64,000 bases of DNA from the NCBI RefSeq assembly GCF_004216905.1, contig NZ_SGXJ01000001.1:2232001-2296000 (forward strand), read 5' to 3'. The position numbers were made by a program, and so were the translations under genes. The DNA is from Kribbella sp. VKM Ac-2569 (lineage in GTDB: Bacteria > Actinomycetota > Actinomycetes > Propionibacteriales > Kribbellaceae). This document shows positions 1 through 7,773 of this stretch, in pieces. The stretch's first letter is position 1. The number at the start of each line of letters is the position of its first letter. The notes under the pieces were generated by a model. The model worked only from the letters and a program-made list of their open reading frames with translations, had not been told where the DNA came from and made no database searches.

Positions 1-267
1 AAGCGCGTGATCTGGCGTGCGTACGTCGGCAACTACGCGAGCCGCCGGGTCGCGTGGAAGACCGGATTCCGTGGCCTGGTGACGATTCCGGGCGGCGGCC
101 GGTCGCGCGGCGTACGGAAGGACGAGTGGGTCGCGACGATCGGGTGCGACGACGAGCTCGAGCCGAAGGGCAACTGGTGGGCTGTGCCCCGTGCTCGAGG
201 GTGGCGCGATCCGGCTGCGGGAGCTGCGCGAATCGGATGCGCAACGAGTGATGGAGGCCTGCGGTGA
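1..267 (+). CDS. GNAT acetyltransferase, C-terminal part of first domain (partial, probably frameshifted into next gene)
   Basis: The reading frame is open from base 1, so the 5' end lies outside the window. Residues near the start (NYASRRVAWKTGFRG) are the usual acetyl-CoA-contacting end of a GNAT domain, followed by a conserved-looking tail ending GNWWAVP at about base 186. After the run of four C at 187-190 the frame turns into unconvincing sequence and stops at 267, while the +2 frame continues directly with VLEGGAIRLREL, the start of a second GNAT domain. Removing one C would give a single tandem-GNAT protein, an arrangement known in actinobacteria. I infer one gene broken by a frameshift or by a homopolymer sequencing error; two genes overlapping by 77 bases is the alternative. 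Confidence 0.6.
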   Translation, partial: KRVIWRAYVGNYASRRVAWKTGFRGLVTIPGGGRSRGVRKDEWVATIGCDDELEPKGNWWAVPRARGWRDPAAGAARIGCATSDGGLR

Positions 268-751
268 CGAGCGGACGCAGCAGTGGCTGACGGGGATGCC
301 ATCGCCGTACGGACTCGACGATGCCAAGGGATTCATCGCGAGCCGGCCGGATGCGGCGGCGAGTGGTGAAGCGGTCGCCTGGGCGGTCACGGACGCGGTC
401 ACCGACGAGTTGCTCGGCAACGTCAGCATCTTCGGTCTGAACAACCGGATAGACAACTCGATCGGCGAGATCGGGTATTGGATGCACCCCGACGCGCGTG
501 GCCGCAAGGTGATGTCGAGCGCGGTCGAGCTGGTGATCGGGCACGCGTTCCGGCCGGTCAAGGACGGCGGTCTGGGCCGGCGCCGCCTGGTCCTGAGGTG
601 TGCCGACGTGAACACCGCGTCCGCGCACGTTGCCGAGGCCAACGGCTTCACGCAGGTCGCCGACGAGCGCCTCGCCGATCCCCGCCGCGACGGCACGTAC
701 AACAACCTCCTCACCTACGACCTGCTCGCCACCGAACACGCCGCCAGCTGA
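191..751 (+). CDS. GNAT family N-acetyltransferase (second domain of a tandem GNAT protein)
   Basis: A 186-residue RimJ/RimL-type GNAT domain, predicted to move an acetyl group from acetyl-CoA to an amine. Visible family features are the opening strand IRLRELRESDAQRV, the central IGEIGYWMHPDARGRKVMSSA strand and motif-A region, and the late N-x-A-S-A-H-V-A-E-A-N-G-F segment. GTG 191 is the only start that gives the full domain, but it has no good ribosome binding site and lies inside the preceding frame. This supports the view that the domain is normally made as a continuation of the upstream GNAT half. Substrate unknown. Confidence 0.75.
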   Translation: MLEGGAIRLRELRESDAQRVMEACGDERTQQWLTGMPSPYGLDDAKGFIASRPDAAASGEAVAWAVTDAVTDELLGNVSIFGLNNRIDNSIGEIGYWMHPDARGRKVMSSAVELVIGHAFRPVKDGGLGRRRLVLRCADVNTASAHVAEANGFTQVADERLADPRRDGTYNNLLTYDLLATEHAAS

Positions 752-860
752 CATCTCAGGGGCCGTGGTGACCGGCTGCAGGCAGTGGTTTACGGCGAGT
801 TGGTGTCAAACGACACCGGTTCCCCTCGCCGTCGCGCTGCCGGGCTGCTTGAATCGACGG

Positions 861-1523
861 GTGAGAGATCGTGAGGAACTCGTCCGCCGTTGGCAGGCCG
901 GGTGGTCCGTCTCGCGGGGCTGGACCACGGTTGAGGAGGACAACGACGGCATTCTGGTCGTCCGGGCAGGTGAGGAGAGCCGGCCGACGGAGTACGTCGT
1001 ACTGGATGCCGACGACAAACCGGAACGGGTGGAACGCGCCGCCCAGCTGGCCCTCGCCGACGGCGGCGGGCGCGGCTCGGGCTGGATCACGCTGGCCACC
1101 GACGACAAGGAAGCCAGGATCGAGCAACTGGAAGAGCTCGGTCTCGAGGTCCAGCAGGACCAGGACTGGCTGATGACGATCCAGCTCTCGGAGCAGCCGG
1201 CGCTGAAGCTGCACGAGCGATATTCGTTGCACACCGAACTCGAGGACGACCTGATCATCACCCGCGCCACGATGCACGGCGGAGTGGTGTCGAGCGGCCG
1301 GATGGCGGTCGTCGGCGAGGACGCGGTCGCGGACCGGATCGAGACCGACCCGGCACACCGCCGGCGCGGACTCGGCAGCGCCGTGATGGCGTCGCTGGTC
1401 GAGGCAGCCGCGGCGAAGGGTGCGAAACGCGGCATCCTGATCGCGTCGATCGACGGCCTGCGGCTGTACCGGAGCCTGGGCTGGAAGGTGATCGCCGACA
1501 TCGTCATCGCCCGTTCCCGCTGA
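861..1523 (+). CDS. GNAT family N-acetyltransferase
   Basis: A 220-residue protein read from GTG 861. The first ~115 residues are acidic and do not match a catalytic motif that I recognise. The C-terminal ~105 residues form a GNAT fold: DPAHRRRGLGSAVMASL (about 160-178) is the acetyl-CoA pyrophosphate loop and LYRSLGWKVI is the closing strand. The frame is open well upstream of 861, but that sequence overlaps the preceding gene and is not domain-like, so GTG 861 was chosen. Substrate unknown. It follows the tandem-GNAT locus by 109 bases on the same strand, and the three CAP-domain genes begin downstream. Confidence 0.8.
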   Translation: MRDREELVRRWQAGWSVSRGWTTVEEDNDGILVVRAGEESRPTEYVVLDADDKPERVERAAQLALADGGGRGSGWITLATDDKEARIEQLEELGLEVQQDQDWLMTIQLSEQPALKLHERYSLHTELEDDLIITRATMHGGVVSSGRMAVVGEDAVADRIETDPAHRRRGLGSAVMASLVEAAAAKGAKRGILIASIDGLRLYRSLGWKVIADIVIARSR

Positions 1524-1553
1524 CATTCAAACGATTGCCATAGTCAAACCGTT

Positions 1554-1573
1554 GTTAAGCGCGGGCCGTTCGG
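1554..1573 (+). promoter_or_regulatory. GTTAAG-N9-TTCGG element upstream of first CAP gene
   Basis: GTTAAG at 1554-1559 and TTCGG at 1569-1573 lie about 40 bases before the CAP gene start. The same two blocks with spacers of 6 and 7 bases occur twice in front of the second CAP gene (2434-2450 and 2477-2494). Function is not known; a shared regulator or an alternative-sigma promoter is possible. Confidence 0.3.
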
Positions 1574-1610
1574 GAGTTGACAGGCGTCGACCTGGGCAAG
1601 GCTGCACACC

Positions 1611-2402
1611 ATGACGAACCACAGACGGCCACCGAGTAACAACGTGGCCGGTCCGCTCCTCGCGTCCTTGTCGGCTTTGGTACTGCTGGCCGGTGTCGGG
1701 TGGTTCGTACTGCGTCAGTCGGACAGCAGCAGGGTGACGAGCCAGGAAACTCCGGTCACGATGGCGACCGCGAGCGACGACGCGTCGGCCACGCCGGTCC
1801 GTCCGACGAGCCCGTCGTACACACCTCGCCGTACTCCGTCCACGACCCCGTCGACGACGAAGAAGGTCACGCCACGGCCGACCCGTACGACGTCGGCGCC
1901 CAGCCGGAGCAGCTCGCGAACGCCGCAGCCCACCACGTCGACGCCGACTCGTTCGGCGACGCCGACACCGACCAGGAAGACCAAGACCTCAGAGCCTGTC
2001 GGCGGATCGGGTCCGGCCGAGTCGCAGGTTCTGGACCTGACCAATCAAGAGCGGGCGAAGGCCGGCTGCGGACCGTTGCGAACCAACAAGTCGCTGACGC
2101 AGGCCGCCGAGGCGCACGCCGCCGACATGGTTGCCCAGCACTACTTCGCGCACAACAGCCTGGACGGCCGCAGCCCGTTCGACCGGATGAAGGCGGCCGG
2201 TTTCCGCGGCGGCGCGATGGCTGAGAACATTGCCGTCGGCTACACGACAGCGGCCGCGGTCGTGAAGGGCTGGATGGACAGCGAGGGGCACCGCGCGAAC
2301 ATCCTCAACTGCACCTACACGATGATCGGGATCGGCTACGACAGCGGCCAGGTGAAGCCGGAGTGGGGCAACGGCAGCTGGGTGCAGGACTTCGGCGGCT
2401 GA
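1611..2402 (+). CDS. Membrane-anchored CAP-domain (SCP/PR1-like) protein 1
   Basis: A 263-residue protein. A short basic N-terminus precedes one membrane helix (about residues 14-34), then a Thr/Ser/Pro-rich stalk (about 45-132) and an extracellular CAP domain (about 138-263). The CAP cavity residues are present: the AQHYFAH histidines (177, 181), AENIA glutamate (205) and SEGHRANIL histidine (227), with paired cysteines in AGCGPL and ILNC. Bacterial CAP proteins are secreted or surface proteins of mostly unknown activity. This is the first of three paralogues in a row on the same strand. No strong ribosome binding site precedes ATG 1611, so the start is chosen by topology. Confidence 0.88.
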   Translation: MTNHRRPPSNNVAGPLLASLSALVLLAGVGWFVLRQSDSSRVTSQETPVTMATASDDASATPVRPTSPSYTPRRTPSTTPSTTKKVTPRPTRTTSAPSRSSSRTPQPTTSTPTRSATPTPTRKTKTSEPVGGSGPAESQVLDLTNQERAKAGCGPLRTNKSLTQAAEAHAADMVAQHYFAHNSLDGRSPFDRMKAAGFRGGAMAENIAVGYTTAAAVVKGWMDSEGHRANILNCTYTMIGIGYDSGQVKPEWGNGSWVQDFGG

Positions 2403-2433
2403 CCCGTTCAGTCAATCGTTTTCTTCAGGATTC

Positions 2434-2494
2434 GTTAAGAGGCCATTCGGCTCCGTAACGATGACCTTGCACGTCGGTTAAGGTCGCTGTTCGG
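2434..2494 (+). promoter_or_regulatory. Two GTTAAG-N6/7-TTCGG elements upstream of second CAP gene
   Basis: GTTAAG (2434-2439) with TTCGG (2446-2450), and GTTAAG (2477-2482) with TTCGG (2490-2494). The first copy also sits within an imperfect dyad whose ends are CGTTA and TAACG. They match the element before the first CAP gene. Role inferred only from repetition and position. Confidence 0.3.
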
Positions 2495-2577
2495 TGAGAC
2501 CAGGGGGGACCTGGCTGGACCACGGGGAACGACGCGCAACTCGGTACGACGAAAAACGAAGAGGATTCGCCCATCCC

Positions 2578-3561
2578 ATGACGGATTCGCCTACCCCCCG
2601 GCGGCACCGCGGCAGCAGAAGAGCGCCTCGGCGGAGCCGTGGCCTCGTCGCCCCGGTCGTCAGCGCGCTCTCGGTCCTGGTCGCGATCGGACCGGTGGTC
2701 TGGTTGATGTCTCGCGACACCACCCGGGTCGACGACGCCACCAACGTGCAGTACGTCAACGAGGACACCCGCGTCGACGGCGGCTCGGCGGTCGAGGGTA
2801 CGACGGCCGGTACGCCGCTGATCACCATTACGAAGACCTTGCCGAACGGCCGTACGACGACAGCAGTCCTCGGTACGCCGGCTTTCGGAGCGGCAGCGTC
2901 CTCTTCCGCGACCCCGGCCAGCCCCGGCGCGTCGAGCGACACACCCAGCAACGCGCTCACCACACCGACCGCACCGACGGTAGGCGTGACCACGGTGACC
3001 GTGCCGCCGACCGCGCCACGCCGTACGCCGACCAACACCAGCAAGCCGACGAAGACCGCGAGTACGACACCGACGCGGACGCCGACTAGTACGCCGACCA
3101 AGACGCGGTCCACCGACCCGACGCCGAGCGACACCACGCAGCCGCCGGCCGGTGGTGGCGGGACGAACACGCAGGAGCGGCAGGTCCTCGAGTACACCAA
3201 CCAGATCCGTGAACAGCAGGGCTGCGGCCCGCTCCGGCTGGACAGTGCACTCGTCGAGGCCGCCGGCAAGCACGCCTCGGACATGGTCCGCCGGCACTAC
3301 ATGGACCACACGAATCCCGATGGACAGGACCCGGGCGATCGGATGGCGGCCGCCGGGTACCGCGGGTCGAGCTGGGGCGAAAACATCGCGGCCGGCTACG
3401 ACAGCGCACAGAAGGTGGTCGCGGCCTGGATGCAGAGCGACGGGCACCGCAAGAACATCCTGAACTGCCGGTTCACCACGATCGGCGTCGGGTACGACCC
3501 GGGCCGGGTGCGGTCGGACTGGGGACCGGGCAGCTGGGTCCAGGACTTCGGCAGAAGCTGA
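2578..3561 (+). CDS. Membrane-anchored CAP-domain protein 2
   Basis: A 327-residue paralogue of the preceding gene with the same plan: basic N-terminus, one membrane helix (about 23-44), a long Thr/Pro-rich stalk (about 105-195) and an extracellular CAP domain (198-327). The cavity residues are kept: histidines 240 and 244 in RRHYMDH, glutamate 268 in GENIA, histidine 290 in SDGHRKNIL; cysteines occur in QGCGPL and ILNC. ATG 2578 follows an AGAGGA motif at a slightly long spacing. An in-frame GTG at 2494 would add 28 residues of untypical sequence and was rejected. Likely a surface protein; molecular function unknown. Confidence 0.87.
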   Translation: MTDSPTPRRHRGSRRAPRRSRGLVAPVVSALSVLVAIGPVVWLMSRDTTRVDDATNVQYVNEDTRVDGGSAVEGTTAGTPLITITKTLPNGRTTTAVLGTPAFGAAASSSATPASPGASSDTPSNALTTPTAPTVGVTTVTVPPTAPRRTPTNTSKPTKTASTTPTRTPTSTPTKTRSTDPTPSDTTQPPAGGGGTNTQERQVLEYTNQIREQQGCGPLRLDSALVEAAGKHASDMVRRHYMDHTNPDGQDPGDRMAAAGYRGSSWGENIAAGYDSAQKVVAAWMQSDGHRKNILNCRFTTIGVGYDPGRVRSDWGPGSWVQDFGRS

Positions 3562-3638
3562 GACCGGGTAGCCATGGTGGTTGTCATCGTGTCCAGAACA
3601 CCGAGAGTGGCCAGAACGTTGTTCCAGGGTCACAATGT

Positions 3639-3657
3639 CCGGCCGATTCACGGCCGG
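3639..3657. promoter_or_regulatory. Hairpin in the leader region of CAP gene 3
   Basis: CCGGCCG (3639-3645) and CGGCCGG (3651-3657) form a perfect 7-bp stem with a 5-base loop. A second small hairpin, GAGACG/CGTCTC, lies at 3715-3736. Either could end transcription of CAP gene 2 or fold in the leader of CAP gene 3. There is no following T-run. Confidence 0.3.
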
Positions 3658-3788
3658 TCGCGGCGGGTAGATCCGTCCTTGTCATGTTGCCGGACGTTCC
3701 TGGGGGGCTCCGGTGAGACGGCGTGTGAGGCGTCTCGATCTGGCGAGGCACGTCTTGGGGGCGCGACTTTGAAGGGAACAACGAAATA

Positions 3789-5504
3789 ATGTCCGAGTCC
3801 GGCAACGGCCGGTACAAACCACGCAGGAAAGCGACGCGAGCGGCCTCCCGTTCGTCGCGGTCCGGCAACCGGCCCACTCCGCCCGCGGAATCCACCCCGC
3901 CCGCACCACCCGAACCGCCGCGCTACGCGCCGCGGACCAGCGACGAGTCCCCGTTCTGGGCCAGCGCGCCGAAGGGCGCCACGTCCAGCGAGTCCCCGTT
4001 CTGGGCCGGCGGCAACCAGTCACGCCCGGCCACGCCGCAGTACGCCCCGCGCGGTGCGCTGCCGAGCTACACCGCTCCCGACACCGAGTCTGGTCTGCCT
4101 ACGCGACCTGCCGAGGAGCCGGGTCTCGGGAACCGGCGGCCTGCTGGTGGTACGCCGTCGTGGGTCGACCAGTCGATCGCAGGCACCGACCCCGAACCGC
4201 CGACCCGAGCGCGTCGCGCAGCCGCCCGTACGGAGACCCCTGCCCCGGCACCGGCCCCGCTCGGCGAAACCGCCGGCACCTGGTCCTCCCGCCGAGCCGC
4301 CGACGACTGGGCCTCCCTAGGCGCCGCCCCATCCACCCCGGACACCGACAGCCCAGCAGCTGGCGCAGGTACAACCCGCTCAGCCGCAGACGACCTGTCC
4401 GCAGCCGCCACCCGCCGCCCAACCCCACGCCCCGAAGCAGCCGCCGAAGCAGCCGAGAGCGTGATCGGCGCGGATCGCGTGGATGCCGGCGTGGCTGGTG
4501 CGGGTGTTGGTGCGGCGGCGTACGCGGGTGCTGGGTCTGAGCTCGGTGGGACCGACGCTGGGGCCGAGCATGTTGCTGCCGCAGGCGCCGGCGGGCGTGG
4601 GGCCTCTGGGCCGGGTAGGCCTGGCGGTTCTGGACCTGGTGGTAGTGGGCCGGGACGACGGACCGCGGCACGGTCGGCGGCGGCTGGGCGGTCGGCTCGC
4701 GGTCGTCGTACGGTGATTGCGATTGCTTCTGTTCTGCTGGTGATCACGCCGATCTCGTGGATCCTGCTGCACCAGCCGCAGAACGACGAGGCGGACGCAT
4801 CCATCCCGATCGTCACCCGTACCGACGACACCTACATCACCCCCACCACCAAGGCAGCCGTCGCAACCCCCTCGGCTCGAGTCACCGTCCCGCCAACGGC
4901 GACCCCCACAGCCACTCCGACCAATACCCCGTCGGAAACCCCTTCGGAAACTCCGTCGAGCAGTCCGACAGACACACCGACGGACAGCCCCACCACCAAG
5001 TCCTCCAAGTCCCCCACAACCGCACCGACCTCGGCTCCCACGACGCAGCCGACCACGGCACCAACCTCACCGGGCCGCACAGTAACCACCCCCAAGCCGA
5101 CCGAGACCACCACAACCCCGCCACCACCGGTCGACGGCGGCATGGACGCCAACGAGCAGCAACTGTTCGACCTGATCGACAACGCTCGGGTGGACAACGG
5201 TTGTGCACGCCTGAAGGAAGACCCGAGCCTCACCAAGGGTGCCGAGGCGACCGCCCAGGGCCGGGCGACGTCCGGTGACAACCTGAACAGCAGCTCCGGC
5301 TCGCAGTTCGGTGCCGGTGGTGACGGCATGACCGCGCAGCAGGCCTACAACCAGCTGATGAAGAAGTACAAGAGCCAGGTCCTCGACTGTGGTCGCACAA
5401 CGCTGGGGGTAGGCATGAAGTCGGCCGACCACGACACCGGCATTCTGTGCCCGCTGATCTGCGGCTCGGCCGCCCGCAACGCGTGGGTGGCGAACTTCTC
5501 GTAG
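3789..5504 (+). CDS. Membrane-anchored protein with long disordered cytoplasmic region and degenerate CAP-like domain
   Basis: A 571-residue third paralogue with a different build. About 300 residues of disordered Pro/Ala/Arg-rich sequence, containing the motif SPFWA twice near residues 54-73, precede one membrane helix (about 308-327). A Thr/Pro-rich stalk (about 350-448) and a short CAP-like domain (450-571) follow. The domain keeps the NGCARL and QVLDCG cysteine framework but has lost the cavity histidines and glutamate seen in its two neighbours, so it is unlikely to share any metal-dependent activity. Base composition flips from C-rich to G-rich around 4450-4700 within the disordered part. 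ATG 3789 is used; function unknown. Confidence 0.8.
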   Translation: MSESGNGRYKPRRKATRAASRSSRSGNRPTPPAESTPPAPPEPPRYAPRTSDESPFWASAPKGATSSESPFWAGGNQSRPATPQYAPRGALPSYTAPDTESGLPTRPAEEPGLGNRRPAGGTPSWVDQSIAGTDPEPPTRARRAAARTETPAPAPAPLGETAGTWSSRRAADDWASLGAAPSTPDTDSPAAGAGTTRSAADDLSAAATRRPTPRPEAAAEAAESVIGADRVDAGVAGAGVGAAAYAGAGSELGGTDAGAEHVAAAGAGGRGASGPGRPGGSGPGGSGPGRRTAARSAAAGRSARGRRTVIAIASVLLVITPISWILLHQPQNDEADASIPIVTRTDDTYITPTTKAAVATPSARVTVPPTATPTATPTNTPSETPSETPSSSPTDTPTDSPTTKSSKSPTTAPTSAPTTQPTTAPTSPGRTVTTPKPTETTTTPPPPVDGGMDANEQQLFDLIDNARVDNGCARLKEDPSLTKGAEATAQGRATSGDNLNSSSGSQFGAGGDGMTAQQAYNQLMKKYKSQVLDCGRTTLGVGMKSADHDTGILCPLICGSAARNAWVANFS

Positions 5505-5507
5505 GTG

Positions 5508-5571
5508 CACGCAGGCATAACCCCCTCGGGTGGGCTCCTGGGCCGCTCGAAATGGGGTTTATGCCTGCGTG
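5508..5571. repeat. Long inverted repeat (17-18 bp arms)
   Basis: The arm CACGCAGGCATAA-CCCC starting at 5508 pairs with GGGGTTTATGCCTGCGTG ending at 5571, with only one unpaired base in an otherwise perfect match and a loop of about 28 bases. It starts 3 bases after the CAP-like gene. The loop is long for an intrinsic terminator and there is no T-run. It may be a terminator or one of the intergenic palindromes seen elsewhere in this window. Confidence 0.6.
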
Positions 5572-5633
5572 GCGGGGCGGCGGGTGCGACCATGGAGGTG
5601 AGGACCCTGGTCCACCGGCCTGCGGGAGGTTGG

Positions 5634-5888
5634 ATGTTCGAGCGGGATGATGTGGATCGGGCGGAGCCGGCGCATTTCGGGATTCATCCGGAGGCGTTCG
5701 CCGAGGAGCGGCCGGACCCGCGGCCCGAGGAGGCCAAGCGGATGGGGCTGAGCCGCCATACCGAGGAAGGCGCCGTGCTCTACTTCGCGTCGTCGCTCGA
5801 CCGCGGTAAGCCCGCGCACCGGATGATGGCGTGGATCCTGCTGATCACCTTCGCCGCGCCGGTGATCTACATCCTGCTCGTGCTGTAG
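5634..5888 (+). CDS. Small C-terminally anchored membrane protein
   Basis: An 84-residue protein with an acidic, charged N-terminal ~60 residues and one hydrophobic helix at the very C-terminus (MMAWILLITFAAPVIYILLVL region), so it is probably a tail-anchored or single-pass protein. ATG 5634 follows GGGAGG at short spacing; an in-frame ATG at 5592 would add 14 residues. The 3' end overlaps the convergent regulator gene by 22 bases. I do not recognise the family. Confidence 0.6.
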   Translation: MFERDDVDRAEPAHFGIHPEAFAEERPDPRPEEAKRMGLSRHTEEGAVLYFASSLDRGKPAHRMMAWILLITFAAPVIYILLVL

Positions 5889-6817
5889 AACTCCTGCCGA
5901 TGCCGCTGCGGCGTCGTACCCAGCAACCCGTGGAAGTGGTGCCGGAGCGCGTCGCTGCTCCCGAACCCGCTCTCCGTCGCCACCCGCTCGACCGACAGGT
6001 CCGTTGTCTCCAGCAACAACCGCGCCCGGTCCAGTCGCTGCTGCAACAACCACGCCTGTCCCGAGCTCCCGGTCCGCGCCCGGAACTGCCGGGTGAACGT
6101 ACGTCGTGACATCGCCACCGCCCCCGCCCACTCGTCGAGCGACACCGGCTGGTCGAGCCGCGCCCGCGCCCACACCATCGCCTTCTCGATCACGTCGTCG
6201 ACGGGGTCCGGCGGCACCGGCACCGGGATGTACTGCGCCTGCGATCCACTCCGATGCGGTGCCACCACGATGTCCCGGGCAACCTTCTCCGCCACCTCGA
6301 CGCCGTGATGCGTGCGCACCAGGTGCAGGCAGCAGTCCAGCGAGGCCGCCGTACCGGCAGACGTGACGAGGTCCCCCTGATCCGACCACAACACGTCGGC
6401 GCGCACCTTCAGGTCCGGATACCGCGACCGCAGCTCATCCGCGAACCGCCAATGCGTCACCACCTCACGCCCCTCCGCGAGCCCGCTCTCCGCCACCAGG
6501 AACGCCCCGAGGCACAGCCCGACCACCATCGCTCCCCGCGCGTGTGCCCGCCGGATCGCGTCGAGCAGTACGTCGGACGCGACCAGACCGGGCTCCCAAC
6601 TCGGCAGCACCACGACATCGGCCCGCTCCATCACCTCGAGCCCGTGATCCACCGTGATCCCGAATCCGGCGCTGGTGGGGAACGATCCCGGCTCCTCCGC
6701 ACAGACGAGTACGTCGTACCGGGACGGCAGCCCGCGGCGTTCGCCGAGCACCAGGCACGGCACGGACAGGTGGAACGGGCTCATCCCGGGATACGCGAGG
6801 ACCGCGACAGTACGCAT
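5867..6817 (-). CDS. GlxA-family transcriptional regulator (DJ-1/PfpI plus AraC domains), copy 1
   Basis: A 316-residue regulator. Residues 1 to about 180 form a DJ-1/PfpI-like class I amidotransferase fold that usually acts as a ligand sensor; the elbow VGLCLGAFLVAESG carries the cysteine. The C-terminal ~100 residues hold two AraC helix-turn-helix units (MSRRTFTRQFRARTG and VERVATESGFGSSDALRHHFH). ATG 6817 begins MRTVAVLAYPGM, the expected start of the sensor domain; the open frame further upstream is unrelated sequence. It is divergent from the MBL-fold gene at 6900, a plausible target. Ligand unknown. Confidence 0.9.
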   Translation of the reverse strand: MRTVAVLAYPGMSPFHLSVPCLVLGERRGLPSRYDVLVCAEEPGSFPTSAGFGITVDHGLEVMERADVVVLPSWEPGLVASDVLLDAIRRAHARGAMVVGLCLGAFLVAESGLAEGREVVTHWRFADELRSRYPDLKVRADVLWSDQGDLVTSAGTAASLDCCLHLVRTHHGVEVAEKVARDIVVAPHRSGSQAQYIPVPVPPDPVDDVIEKAMVWARARLDQPVSLDEWAGAVAMSRRTFTRQFRARTGSSGQAWLLQQRLDRARLLLETTDLSVERVATESGFGSSDALRHHFHGLLGTTPQRHRQEFYSTSRM

Positions 6818-6899
6818 GAAGACAGTATGGCCCGATCTTCGGGAACTGTGACTCGCGGGCCAATGGTGAGACGGATCGCCAGGCCGGAGGATCGTGGTC

Positions 6900-7661
6900 A
6901 TGAAGATCACGCACATCGGCGGCCCGACCGCCGTCCTGAATCTCGGCGGCCTGACGTTCCTGATCGACCCGGCGTTCGACGAGCCCCGCGAGTACCAGCT
7001 CCCGGGCAGGGTGATGACCAAGCTGACCGGCCCGGCGATCCCGGCCGCGGAGCTCGGCCCGATCGACGTCGCCCTGGTCTCGCACGACGAGCACAAGGAC
7101 AACCTCGACGACGCCGGCCGCGCGCTGCTCCCGTCCATCCCGACCGTCCTCTCGACCCCCGGCGCGGCTGTTCGCATCCCTGGCGTCCGCGGGCTGGAGA
7201 ACTGGGAGTCGATCGACCTGCCCCGGCCGGACGGCGGCGTGATCACGGTGACCGGCGTACCGGCGCTGCACGGCCCGGAAGGCGCCGAGGCGGTGCTCGG
7301 TTTCGTCACGGGATTCGTCCTGCAGGGAGAGGGCCTCCCGACCGTCTACGTCTCCGGCGACAACGCGTCGCTCGGCCTGGTGAAGGAGATCGCCGACCGG
7401 TTCGCACCGATCGATGTCGCGGTCCTCTTCGCCGGAGCGGCGCGGACAAAGCTGCTCGACAACGCCAACCTGACCCTCACGTCGACGGACGCGGTCGAGG
7501 CTGCGCGAATCCTCGACCGGGCGACGATCGTCCCCGTCCACACCGAGGGCTGGGCGCACTTCAGCGAGGGCCCGGAGCAGTTCGTCGCTGCGTTCCGTGA
7601 CGCCGGACTGGAGGACCGCGTCACGCTACTCGAGCACGGCGTCGCGACGAGCCTTGATTGA
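6900..7661 (+). CDS. MBL-fold metallo-hydrolase (UlaG-like)
   Basis: A 253-residue metallo-beta-lactamase-fold protein beginning MKITHIGGPTAVLNLGG. The usual HxHxDH metal motif is altered to SHDEHKDNLD, as in some UlaG-like branches, and later metal-site candidates are YVSGDNAS and VPVHTEGW. It probably hydrolyses an ester, lactone or phosphodiester, but the substrate cannot be told. GGAGG at 6886-6890 is 9 bases before ATG 6900; GTG 6894 would be too close. It is divergent from the GlxA-type regulator. Confidence 0.85.
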   Translation: MKITHIGGPTAVLNLGGLTFLIDPAFDEPREYQLPGRVMTKLTGPAIPAAELGPIDVALVSHDEHKDNLDDAGRALLPSIPTVLSTPGAAVRIPGVRGLENWESIDLPRPDGGVITVTGVPALHGPEGAEAVLGFVTGFVLQGEGLPTVYVSGDNASLGLVKEIADRFAPIDVAVLFAGAARTKLLDNANLTLTSTDAVEAARILDRATIVPVHTEGWAHFSEGPEQFVAAFRDAGLEDRVTLLEHGVATSLD

Positions 7662-7665
7662 GGGC

Positions 7666-7695
7666 TTGACGAGTACGGAGCGTGACGGATAGCGT
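7666..7695 (+). promoter_or_regulatory. Sigma-A type promoter for lamin-tail gene
   Basis: TTGACG (7666-7671), an 18-base spacer and TAGCGT (7690-7695) give a good housekeeping-type promoter about 80 bases before the TTG start. A GGGCCG/CGGCCC hairpin (7732-7752) lies in the leader just before the ribosome binding site. Confidence 0.5.
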
Positions 7696-7773
7696 GCGTC
7701 CGCCGGGGGGAACCGGCAGCTTGCTTTCATCGGGCCGGGGGGAATTCGGCCCACTGCCAAGGGGGACATTCCT

